Notes under the pieces: model-generated | The model's database searches: none | What the model saw: only the letters and a program-made list of their open reading frames with translations | Told to the model about the DNA's origin: nothing | Translations under genes and position numbers: made by a program | In this document: one piece after another, positions 6,778 through 13,381 of the stretch | Layout of the letters: each line of letters opens with the position of its first letter | Position numbering within the stretch: position 1 is the first letter of the stretch | Source: Methanobacteriota archaeon | GTDB taxonomy: Archaea; Thermoplasmatota; Thermoplasmata; RBG-16-68-12 | NCBI GenBank assembly: GCA_005878325.1 | Contig: VBMR01000095.1 | Coordinates: 1-15,539, forward strand | Length of the DNA stretch: 15,539 nt | Reading direction: 5' to 3'

Positions 6778-7792
6778 ATGGCGGACGCGGACTATTACGA
6801 AACCCTCGGCATCCCTCGGGGGGCGTCGAAGGACGAGATCAAGCGCGCCTACCGCCGCCTCGCCAAGAAGTACCATCCGGAGGTTCACGCACGTCGCCGA
6901 CATCGAGGACATCTTCGGGCAGGACTTCTTCCAATCATTCTTCGGTGGGAGAGGAGGCCTCGGTGGATCGCTGTTCGAGGACTTCTTCGGAGGCGGCACG
7001 ATGGGACGTCGGCGCGGACCCATGCCCGGCCGGGATGCCCGCGTGGACGTCGAGGTGACGCTGGAAGACGTGGCCCGGGGAGGACGGAAAGAGGTCACGC
7101 TCCAACATCCGATGACATGTCCCGCATGCCGTGGGACCGGCGCGGAAGGGGAACGCCTGGTCACGTGTCCCACGTGCGGGGGTCGCGGCCAGATGAGCAC
7201 CGCCCAACGTCGCGGCTACAGCCAGTTCATCACCATCGCCACGTGTCCCAAGTGCAATGGGCGGGGACAGTGGCCGGAACGGCCCTGCCCCCGTTGCTCG
7301 GGACAAGGTCGCATCGCGGAGACCCGGACGATTGCCGTGGAAATTCCCGCGGGAGTCCCGGACGGCGTCCAGCTCCGGATTCCCGGCCGCGGCCTCGCGG
7401 GGGAGGCGGGTGCGCCGCCGGGCGACCTCTACGTCGGAATCCACCTCCAGCCCCACGATCGGTTTGTCCGGGACGGAGATGATCTCATGCTCGACCTTCC
7501 GATTCCGGTGGCCGATGCCGTGCTCGGGACCGAGGTCGAGGTACCCACGATGGACGGCTCGAGTCGACTGCGAATTCCGGCCGGCGTTCAATCCGAGACG
7601 GTCCTCCGCCTCCGAGGAAAGGGCCTGCCGCGATTCCAAGCGCACGGGCGCGGAGACCAGCTCGTGCGTGTGCGCGTGGTGACCCCGACCCAGGTGTCGT
7701 CCGAGGAACGCCGACTCTTTGAGCAGCTGCGGCGGCTTCGCGATGAAGACGTGGGCCGTAGGGGCCCGTTCGATCGGTTCCGAAATCCCTAA
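6778..7792 (+). CDS. dnaJ: DnaJ (Hsp40), J domain interrupted by an internal deletion with frame change
   Basis: DnaJ delivers substrates to DnaK and stimulates its ATPase. The start ATG at 6778, 27 nt after dnaK, opens the J domain (DYYETLGIPRGASKDEIKRA, YRRLAKKYHP). At about 6884 the frame shifts by +1 and continues FTHVADIEDIFGQDFFQSFF, a Gly/Phe-rich segment, then four zinc-binding repeats: CPACRGTGAEG, CPTCGGRGQM, CPKCNGRGQ and CPRCSGQGRI. The C-terminal substrate-binding domains follow (VPDGVQLRIPGRG, GDLYVGIHLQPHDRFVRDGD), ending in NP. About 50 codons of J-domain helices III and IV and the linker are missing; with them the length would be about 385, normal for DnaJ. HPE stands where HPD is usual, just before the junction. 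The rest is intact, so an assembly collapse is likelier than decay. The stop overlaps the convergent small membrane gene by 4 nt. Confidence 0.88.
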
Positions 7793-8028
7793 GGCGAAGG
7801 TACGCCTGCGAGGTACGATACCAGTTTGATCATGCCGTAGAAGGCGACCAGCGCCCCCACGACCGTCACAATGGCCAGCGCATCCCGGAGGAGCAGCCCT
7901 TTCGCATCGAGTTCGGGCGCGACTTGATTCATGGCGACCTGGTCTTGCAGAATTTGTATCTCCTCCGGTGTCGAGCGGCGGAGAAGATATGAATCGCTTC
8001 CGGCCCGGGAATCAAGAATGTGAATCAT
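7789..8028 (-). CDS. Small hypothetical protein with one C-terminal membrane segment
   Basis: A 79-residue protein if started at the ATG at 8026-8028. The clear part is the C-terminal half, LLLRDALAIVTVVGALVAFY and GMIKLVSYLAGVPSP: one long or two short hydrophobic helices, with high third-position GC like neighbouring genes. The N-terminal half (RRSTPEEIQILQDQVAMNQV) is polar and less typical in composition. A shorter 47-residue version from the ATG at 7932 is possible, because a TATA-like TTCATATCTT (minus strand, around 7986-7996) and a GGAGGAGAT lie upstream of it. The open frame reaches 8136, but that would overlap the divergent gene at 8089. I recognise no family. The stop overlaps the dnaJ stop in CTAA, so the two transcripts must run into each other. 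Confidence 0.5.
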   Translation of the reverse strand: MIHILDSRAGSDSYLLRRSTPEEIQILQDQVAMNQVAPELDAKGLLLRDALAIVTVVGALVAFYGMIKLVSYLAGVPSP

Positions 8029-8088
8029 TTCTGGTAACGGGCCAATTCGCCAACCATTATCCGACCGGCTCCGTTTCCCTCCTCGCGG

Positions 8089-8847
8089 ATGCAGAAGGTC
8101 CTCGGGATCCTGACGGAGGATTTCCGCCTCTATCATGACCTGGTCGCGGCCTTGAAGGCGCGAGACCTCCCGTTCGTGAGCCTATCTTTCTCCCGTCGGA
8201 TCCCGGACTCCGTCGGTGCCGTGCTGACCTCTCCGGCAGAGGCCGGACGGATTCGACTCCGTCGTGTCGTGCCCGTCGACGACATCGACTCGTCCATCGC
8301 CAAAGCGATTCAGGTCCTCAAGGGCAAGTCCGCCTGGACCGAGCTGTGGATTGGAATCGATCCTGGTCGAGAGCCCGGTGTCGCGATCATCGGGGATGGC
8401 GAAGTGATCGACACGCGGATTGCGGCGAGTCCCGAAGCCGTCGCCTTCCACGTTCGTCAGGCGACTCGCACATTTCCGGCAAAGGAGGCCCGGATCCGGA
8501 TCGGCCACGGCGACCCGACGAACCGCAACCGGATTCTAAACGCGCTCTCCCGGGACGCCTTACCGGTCGAGATCGTCGACGAGGCCGGCACGACGCGCCG
8601 TACGCCGCAGCCCGATGTCGACGCGGCGATTGACATCGCACGCACCCGCGGCCATCGAGTCGAGCCGCCTTTCGAGGTCCGGCCCACTCCGGGCGAGGTG
8701 CGGGAAATCCAGAGGCGGTCCCGTCTCCAGAGCGGGGGGATTGTCACGATTTCCTCCGATCTTGCGGGGGCGGTCGCTCGAGGCGACCTTTCCCTCGAGG
8801 ACGCGATCGCACGGGCCCGTCGCCAGGGCCGTCGATTAAAGCGCTAG
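8089..8847 (+). CDS. RNase H-fold protein with RuvC/YqgF-like active-site pattern, archaeal, uncharacterised
   Basis: A 252-residue protein. The centre begins with ELWIGIDPGREPGVAIIGDG (about 85-104), the first strand and catalytic Asp (D91) typical of RuvC- and YqgF-type RNase H folds. Later come RIGHGDPTNRNRILNAL (about 137-153), VDEAGTT (E165 as candidate second acid) and PQPDVDAAIDIAR, with D176/D178/D182 as the candidate last acid. This D...E...D order is consistent with a metal-dependent nuclease. The first 80 residues look like a separate alpha/beta unit, and the C-terminus (GEVREIQRRSRLQSGGIVTI, then LSLEDAIARAR) looks helical. It may act on branched or structured nucleic acid, but the substrate is unknown. 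The ATG at 8089 is probably near-leaderless, with a weak ATTAT box about 33 nt upstream. Its stop overlaps the convergent regulator by 12 nt. Confidence 0.6.
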   Translation: MQKVLGILTEDFRLYHDLVAALKARDLPFVSLSFSRRIPDSVGAVLTSPAEAGRIRLRRVVPVDDIDSSIAKAIQVLKGKSAWTELWIGIDPGREPGVAIIGDGEVIDTRIAASPEAVAFHVRQATRTFPAKEARIRIGHGDPTNRNRILNALSRDALPVEIVDEAGTTRRTPQPDVDAAIDIARTRGHRVEPPFEVRPTPGEVREIQRRSRLQSGGIVTISSDLAGAVARGDLSLEDAIARARRQGRRLKR

Positions 8848-9249
8848 CGAATAGCGGGACTCCAATTCCTTGCGCCGCTTGAAGTACATCTCCTCGGCGA
8901 TGTCGCCCGCGGCGAGTTTCGCTTCGAGGGCCTCGAGCTCCCGGGCGAAGTCCGCCTTAAACGCGCCGGTGTATTCCTTCACGACCCGCTCGAGCAGGTC
9001 GAGCAGGTCCTTTCCTCGCTGCGTCACCTGGTACACGATCCGGGGTCGACCGTTCGGCGGGAAGATCGCTGCGCGGTCCACCAACCCCCATTGGAAGAGT
9101 TCGGCCAGCTGCTTGTCAACCGACGTGCGCCGAATCTTCAGCTTCTTCGCGAGGTCCTCCGGGTGATCGAAGCCCTGTTGAAGCAACCAGAGGATTTGGC
9201 GACGTGTCTCGGAGGCGGCGATTCGAATCAACTCCAGGGGCTCCGGCAT
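8836..9249 (-). CDS. ArsR-like winged-helix transcriptional regulator with SHOCT-like tail
   Basis: A 137-residue DNA-binding protein. Residues 1-80 form a winged helix: LELIRIAASETRRQILWLL (helix 1), the turn and recognition helix in EDLAKKLKIRRTSVDKQLAE, then LFQWGLVDR and the wing IFPPNGRPRIVYQVTQRG. A dimerisation helix (DLLDLLERVVKEY) leads to the tail ALEAKLAAGDIAEEMYFKRR, which resembles the SHOCT oligomerisation motif. The Cys metal site of classic ArsR is absent, so it is not an obvious metal sensor. Archaeal heat-shock repressor Phr is of this general fold, and the chaperone genes nearby make such a role conceivable, but nothing proves it. The frame is open to 9393, but the upstream part is low-complexity and Arg-rich; the ATG at 9247-9249 gives the family N-terminus. 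Confidence 0.82.
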   Translation of the reverse strand: MPEPLELIRIAASETRRQILWLLQQGFDHPEDLAKKLKIRRTSVDKQLAELFQWGLVDRAAIFPPNGRPRIVYQVTQRGKDLLDLLERVVKEYTGAFKADFARELEALEAKLAAGDIAEEMYFKRRKELESRYSLAL

Positions 9250-9371
9250 CCTGGCTCGCGAGTCGGTTCGGCGTACTTCAACATTCTTCCCGTCATCATC
9301 GAACGTCGTCTCCCAGGAAGGAGAGGATGTCGGCACGACGGCGGACGATCTCCTTCGGAGCCGCGAGGCTC

Positions 9372-9380
9372 GCATAAATA
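9372..9380 (+). promoter_or_regulatory. TATA box upstream of the 61-aa ORF and bactofilin-like gene
   Basis: GCATAAATA, within CGCATAAATAACG, is the clearest TATA element in the 9250-9584 divergent gap. Its centre lies about 27 nt from the ATG at 9403, which would make that ORF leaderless and the first gene of a two-gene transcript. No other strong element is seen in the gap, and the minus-strand regulator has no convincing TATA box. Confidence 0.5.
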
Positions 9381-9402
9381 ACGCAAGCCCCATCGACTCG
9401 TT

Positions 9403-9588
9403 ATGTTCGGAAACAAGTCCGCCGGATTGAAGGAAGTGGTGACCTCTCTCTCTTCGCCCAACCAGGACACGATCGGGAAAAAGCCGTCGACGAAGTGGAC
9501 GAATCCGCGATTGAGGGTGGATCTTCGTTCGCGAGTGCTCACGGAAACCTATTTCGCGCTCATGCGGCCTTTCCCGGGGCTGCGATGA
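9403..9588 (+). CDS. Possible small protein, 61 residues, coupled to the bactofilin-like gene
   Basis: A basic 61-residue reading frame starting MFGNKSAGLKEVV and ending YFALMRPFPGLR. I recognise no family, membrane segment or metal motif. Three things argue that it is real: a TATA box at the leaderless distance from its ATG, mostly G/C third positions, and a stop that overlaps the next gene's start in ATGA (9585-9588), a common coupling arrangement. Against it are the lack of any recognisable fold and a competing open frame on the minus strand. It could alternatively be just the leader of the downstream gene. Confidence 0.35.
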   Translation: MFGNKSAGLKEVVTSLSSPNQDTIGKKPSTKWTNPRLRVDLRSRVLTETYFALMRPFPGLR

Positions 9589-10508
9589 ATCGCAAAGACA
9601 TCCTCCGAAGGCTCGAGGAACGCCTCGCGCGGGGTGAAATCGGCGAGAAGACCTACTTGGAGATCAAGGCCCGATACGACTCCGAGCCCGAAGAGCCGGA
9701 GGAACCCGGGCGGTCCGCTGAACCCATCTCCGACCTGGGGGCGACGATCAGCGCGGCCGTAGCCGACGCGACCGCCGACGCGACCCGCGCCGCGGGCGAA
9801 GCCGCTCGGGCGGTGGGCGATGCGATGCGCGCCATGGATTTCTCAGGGACGGGCACGCAGTTGAGCGACGAGGCGATCAAGATCGTCGGCAGCGGCGTCG
9901 TCACCGGCAATCCGGTGAAGACCGTCGAGTTCCGCTCCGCGGGTAGCGCGCGGGTCCAGGGCTCGCTGATCGCCGAGGTCGCACGCGTTGCGGGCAGCTG
10001 CAACTTCGAGGGAGACGTCCACGTGGAAGAGTTCCGATCTGCGGGATCGGTCCGCATCGCGGGGAACCTGACCGCGGAGGAGGTTGAGGCGAGCGGCTCC
10101 CTGCAGGTGAGCGGAGGAATCCGTGCAGAAGGGCTGTCGTCGAGCGGCTCCCTGCAGGTCAGCGGCGACGTGGAGGCCGAGGAATTCCGATCCAGCGGTT
10201 CCGTTCGCATCGATGGCGGCCTGAAGGCCGAGGAGGTCCACATCGATCTCGGAGGGACGTCGAAGATTGGGGCGATTCGGGGGGAGGAGATCCGGGTCAA
10301 GGCGACGGGCGGCTTCTTCCGAATCCGCGGGGAATTGACCGCGGACCGGATCGAGGGTGAAGAGATCGAGCTCGAGGCTACGTCGGCGGCCTACGTGAAG
10401 GGGGAGGACGTGGTCATCGGACCCCATTGCAGGATTGAGGTCGTGGAAGCGGGCAATTTGAGGGTCCATCAATCGAGCGAGGTCCGCGAGCGCCGAGGCG
10501 CCTCGTGA
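9585..10508 (+). CDS. Bactofilin-like beta-helix repeat protein with N-terminal SHOCT-like segment
   Basis: A 307-residue protein in three parts. Residues 1-30 (MNRKDILRRLEERLARGEIG, then EKTYLEIKARYD) resemble a SHOCT motif. An acidic Pro/Glu stretch and an Ala-rich amphipathic helix (about 55-85) follow. From about 100 to the end, short strands repeat every 17 residues with the pattern EEFRSAGSVRIAGNLTAE, EVEASGSLQVSGGIRAE, GLSSSGSLQVSGDVEAE and EFRSSGSVRIDGGLKAE, typical of a polymer-forming right-handed beta helix (bactofilin/DUF583-like). Such proteins build scaffolds near the membrane; here the role is inferred. There is no signal peptide or membrane helix. The frame extends back to 9495, but the ATG at 9585 begins the SHOCT-like motif and overlaps an upstream stop. 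A 19-nt exact DNA repeat reflects the protein repeats. Confidence 0.75.
   Translation: MNRKDILRRLEERLARGEIGEKTYLEIKARYDSEPEEPEEPGRSAEPISDLGATISAAVADATADATRAAGEAARAVGDAMRAMDFSGTGTQLSDEAIKIVGSGVVTGNPVKTVEFRSAGSARVQGSLIAEVARVAGSCNFEGDVHVEEFRSAGSVRIAGNLTAEEVEASGSLQVSGGIRAEGLSSSGSLQVSGDVEAEEFRSSGSVRIDGGLKAEEVHIDLGGTSKIGAIRGEEIRVKATGGFFRIRGELTADRIEGEEIELEATSAAYVKGEDVVIGPHCRIEVVEAGNLRVHQSSEVRERRGAS
10090..10159 (+). repeat. 19-nt exact direct repeat inside the bactofilin-like gene
   Basis: CGAGCGGCTCCCTGCAGGT occurs at 10090-10108 and 10141-10159. The 51-nt period equals 17 codons, the length of the beta-helix repeat, and both copies encode SGSLQV. The near-identity of DNA, not only protein, suggests recent duplication of a coil. 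Confidence 0.8.
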
Positions 10509-10521
10509 CCCCCCGGGATGC

Positions 10522-10561
10522 TAGTAACATACTTGTCTCGCAACGTAGTAACGATTATCGT
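10522..10561 (+). promoter_or_regulatory. TAGTAAC direct repeats and inverted repeat upstream of cdc48
   Basis: TAGTAAC occurs at 10522-10528 and 10546-10552, starts 24 bp apart, followed by the perfect inverted repeat ACGATTATCGT (10551-10561). They occupy most of the short AT-richer gap between the bactofilin-like stop and the cdc48 TATA box, where an archaeal activator or repressor would bind. The repeats are seen directly; function is inferred. Confidence 0.4.
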
Positions 10562-10570
10562 CCCGGAATC

Positions 10571-10580
10571 TTGATATAAG
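10571..10580 (+). promoter_or_regulatory. TATA box of cdc48
   Basis: TTGATATAAG is centred about 26 nt before the GTG start at 10601, so the transcript is probably leaderless or has a very short leader. The box is flanked by an inverted pair, CCCGG (10562-10566) and CCGGG (10581-10585). The GGGGGAG at 10583-10589 resembles a Shine-Dalgarno but may not be transcribed. Confidence 0.6.
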
Positions 10581-10600
10581 CCGGGGGAGTTCGAAGTCCC

Positions 10601-12632
10601 GTGCCTGATCGAATTGTGCTGAAAGTGGCGGAAGCGCCGCAATCAGACGTCGGTCTGGGCCGCGCTCGCGTCGACACGAAGACCCGTGTCGCGCTCGGCG
10701 TTGACGTCGGGGAAATCATCCAGATTATCGGGAAGAAGTCGACCGCCGCGAAGCTGTTTCGTGTGATGCAAGAGGACGAGGGCAAGGGCATCATCCGCAT
10801 CGATGGACTGGTCCGTCGGAACGTCGGCGTGAGCTTGGGCGACAAGATCGAGGTGCGGAAGGCCGAAGTCCTCCCGGCGGAGCGGATCACGATCGCACCG
10901 ATCATCAGCGAGGGTCACAAGATTTCCTTCGGTCAAGGGATTGAGAACTTCGTCAAGCGGGGGCTACTCAAGCGGCCTCTCAACAAAGGCGACGTCGTGA
11001 TTGTCCCGGGAATCGCGCTCATGGGAGGCGCCCTGCCTTTCATGGTCATCAGCACCGCCCCGAAGGGCATCGTCCAGATCCAGGACGACACGATCATCGA
11101 GATGAAAGAGGAGCCCGTGCGAGAGGGCGAGGTCCTCACGCCCACGGTCACCTACGAGGATATCGGCGGACTCAAGGAAGAGCTGATGAAGGTATTATGG
11201 CCAGAGCGAAGAGCGTCTTCGCGAGAAGTTCGAAGAGGCTCAGAAGAACGCCCCGAGCGTCCTGTTCATCGACGAGCTCGACTCGATTGCCCCGAAACGC
11301 GAAGAAGTGACGGGAGAGGTCGAGCGGCGGGTCGTCGCGCAGCTGCTCACCCTCATGGACGGCCTTTCCGGGCGCGGCCAGGTCATCGTCATCGGCGCGA
11401 CGAACCGGGACGAGGCGATCGATCCCGCCCTCCGCCGACCCGGACGCTTCGACCGGGAAATCGAGATTGGCGTGCCCGATCGAATGGGTCGGAAGGAAGT
11501 CCTCCAGATTCACACGCGAGGCATGCCCATCGAGGGCGCGGAAGAAGAGCGGGACGCCCTCCTATCCGAACTCGCCGACGTATGCCATGGCTTCGTCGGG
11601 GCGGACCTCGCGGCCCTAGCGCGGGAGGCCGCGATGAAAGCGCTTCGTCGCTACCTTCCCGAAATCGACCTGGACAAGCCGATTCCCGCGGAGACGCTCG
11701 AGAAGATGCGCGTCACGACGGACGACTTCAAGCAGGCGCTCAAGGAGGTCGAGCCGAGCGCGATGCGGGAGGTCCTCGTCGAGGTGCCCCGGGTGAGCTG
11801 GTCCGACGTGGGCGGCCTCGAGGACGTGAAGATGAAGCTGCGCGAGGCCGTCGAGATGCCCCTGAAGGATCCGGAGGCGTTCAAGCGGATGGGCATTCGC
11901 CCGCCCCGCGGCATCCTCCTCTACGGGCCACCGGGCTCCGGGAAGACGCTCCTCGCGAAGGCCGTCGCGACGGAGTCCGAAGCGAACTTCATCTCCATCA
12001 AAGGCCCCGAGGTCATGTCGAAGTGGGTCGGCGAATCCGAGAAGGCGGTGCGGATGATTTTCAAAAAGGCGAAGCAGGTCGCCCCTTGCATCGTCTTCCT
12101 CGACGAGTTGGACGCGGTCGCCCACCTGCGCGGGTTCGACACGGACAGCGGCGTGAGCGAGCGGGTCGTGAACCAGCTCCTGACCTCGATGGATGGGCTC
12201 GAAGCGTTGGAGGGGGTCTGTGTGATCGGAGCGACGAACCGTCCCGACCGCCTGGACCCTGCGATGCTGCGGACGGGTCGATTCGACCGGATCTTGCTGG
12301 TCCCGACGCCGAACAAGGACGCCCGCCTCGCGATCCTGAAGGTCCACACGAAGACCATGCCCCTGGACGGGGTCGACCTGGAGGACCTCGCGATCGATTT
12401 GGACGGATATTCCGGGGCCGACATCGAAGGGCTTTGCCGGGAAGCCGCGATGATCGCCCTTCGGGAGTCGAAACACGCGAAGAAGGTAGCGATGTCCCAC
12501 TTCCAAGAGGCCCTGAAGGTCGTGCGGCCCAGCATCGACGGGGATACGATCAAATTCTACGAGGAGTTCGACAAGAAGTTCAAGAAGGGCCTGGAGCGCG
12601 GTCGGCGGGAAGAGAACATCCTCTACCGTTAA
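10601..12632 (+). CDS. cdc48: Cdc48/VAT (p97-type) AAA ATPase, D1 interrupted by an internal deletion with frame change
   Basis: A hexameric unfoldase that threads proteins through its pore, often for the proteasome. The first frame (10601 to about 11194, 198 residues) has the double-psi barrel N domain (LKVAEAPQSDVGLGRARVD, IIRIDGLVRRNVGVSLGD) and the second N subdomain, ending VTYEDIGGLKEELMKV. The second frame (from 11193, +1) resumes YYGQSEERLREKFEEAQKNA, then D1 Walker B (VLFIDELDS) and arginine-finger region. D2 is complete: YGPPGSGKTLLAKAVATE, CIVFLDELDA, GATNRPDRLDPAM. The roughly 62 codons normally in between, including D1 Walker A, are missing; with them the length would be about 740, as in VAT. 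The GTG at 10601 is the only possible start, since an in-frame stop lies 24 nt upstream. The downstream open frame that continues from the first part is Arg/Pro-rich and spurious. Confidence 0.92.
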
Positions 12633-12650
12633 TCTCCGGCTGAAGGGACC

Positions 12651-12658
12651 TTATAATC
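12651..12658 (+). promoter_or_regulatory. TATA box upstream of the four-helix membrane protein
   Basis: TTATAATC is centred about 29 nt before the ATG at 12684, giving a leader of only a few bases. The 9-nt sequence TAATCTCCG occurs twice 24 bp apart, at 12630-12638 (starting in the cdc48 stop) and 12654-12662 (overlapping this box). Confidence 0.5.
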
Positions 12659-12683
12659 TCCGAACAGCCTTCGGTGGCGGCAG

Positions 12684-13358
12684 ATGCGTCCATCGACCAA
12701 TTGGAGGATGCGCTGGCGGGCCCGGCTCGAGCCCGTCCTCGCCCTCGGGCCTTCGCGTCTCGCACTCCTCGTCGGGATCTTCTTCGTCCTCCTGTCGCTC
12801 TTCCTGCCGTTCTGGACCCTCTCCGAGCAGACCGGGACAAGACAGGAAATCCATTCCTTTTCCTGGAACACCTTCGCGACCGATCGATTCGACGACGGCT
12901 CGTGGAGCGGCACCACCATCCTCCCGTACCGCTCCCCCGGAGTCGCCTATCCGACCGTCGCCGTCGTCGCTGGCAACGTGTACGTCCTCCAGGTGGTCTA
13001 TTTGCTGATCCTCCTGGCCATCCTCGGCATGTTCCAGTTGGGCTTCTCGCGGTCCTTGCCGACCCTCAGCCTGCTGTTCCTCAGCTTGATCGTCCTCACC
13101 GGGGCCCTCTTCGCGCTGTTCTATCCCCTCGTCGGGATTCCGGCCGCGGCGACCACGGATGCGAGGTTCTTCGCGGTCAGCGGTTTCTGGGGGACCGCCC
13201 TGGAAGCCGGGACTTCGTGGTCCTGGGGTGCGGGCCTCGGATGGTGGACGCTCCTGGTCGGTGTGATCCTGGGCATCCTCGGAGCCGTCCTGCCGTACCT
13301 GAAGAGCGTGAGGACGATGGCACTCTCCCCGCCCGTCGCGATTCCGCCGTCCCCCTAG
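12684..13358 (+). CDS. Hypothetical integral membrane protein, four predicted helices
   Basis: A 224-residue protein. A basic N-terminus (RMRWRAR) precedes helix 1 (about 26-44, LALLVGIFFVLLSLFLPFW). A polar loop rich in Ser, Thr and aromatics (45-100) leads to helix 2 (about 101-120, VLQVVYLLILLAILGMFQLG), then helix 3 (about 126-150). A second aromatic loop (FFAVSGFWGTALEAGTSWSW) is followed by helix 4 (about 187-206, WWTLLVGVILGILGAVLPYL), and the tail is short and Pro-rich. The N-terminal positive charge places both ends in the cytoplasm and the two large loops outside. I recognise no family or catalytic residue. The start at 12684 follows GGTGG and a TATA box at near-leaderless distance. 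The minus-strand frames opposite are shadows. Confidence 0.75.
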   Translation: MRPSTNWRMRWRARLEPVLALGPSRLALLVGIFFVLLSLFLPFWTLSEQTGTRQEIHSFSWNTFATDRFDDGSWSGTTILPYRSPGVAYPTVAVVAGNVYVLQVVYLLILLAILGMFQLGFSRSLPTLSLLFLSLIVLTGALFALFYPLVGIPAAATTDARFFAVSGFWGTALEAGTSWSWGAGLGWWTLLVGVILGILGAVLPYLKSVRTMALSPPVAIPPSP

Positions 13359-13381
13359 GGCCGGGCAATCGGGTCGGAATC

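Noticed and set aside
5731..7200. Long 489-codon minus-strand frame opposite dnaK and dnaJ
   Set aside because: Its product is Arg/Asp/His-rich and matches no family; the plus strand carries clear DnaK and DnaJ motifs. It is a GC-rich shadow.
9228..9542. 104-codon minus-strand frame upstream of the ArsR-like gene
   Set aside because: It overlaps the regulator's first codons and the plus-strand TATA box, has no ribosome-binding site or recognised fold, and is weaker than the plus-strand candidate.
10090..10159. Repeats as a CRISPR or mobile element
   Set aside because: The period is exactly 17 codons within a coding beta-helix; there are only two close copies and no spacers.
11195..12643. 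Continuation of the cdc48 first frame to a 680-residue product
   Set aside because: After 11194 the translation becomes Arg/Pro-rich without domains, while the adjacent frame gives perfect AAA sequence. The true join is a frame change.
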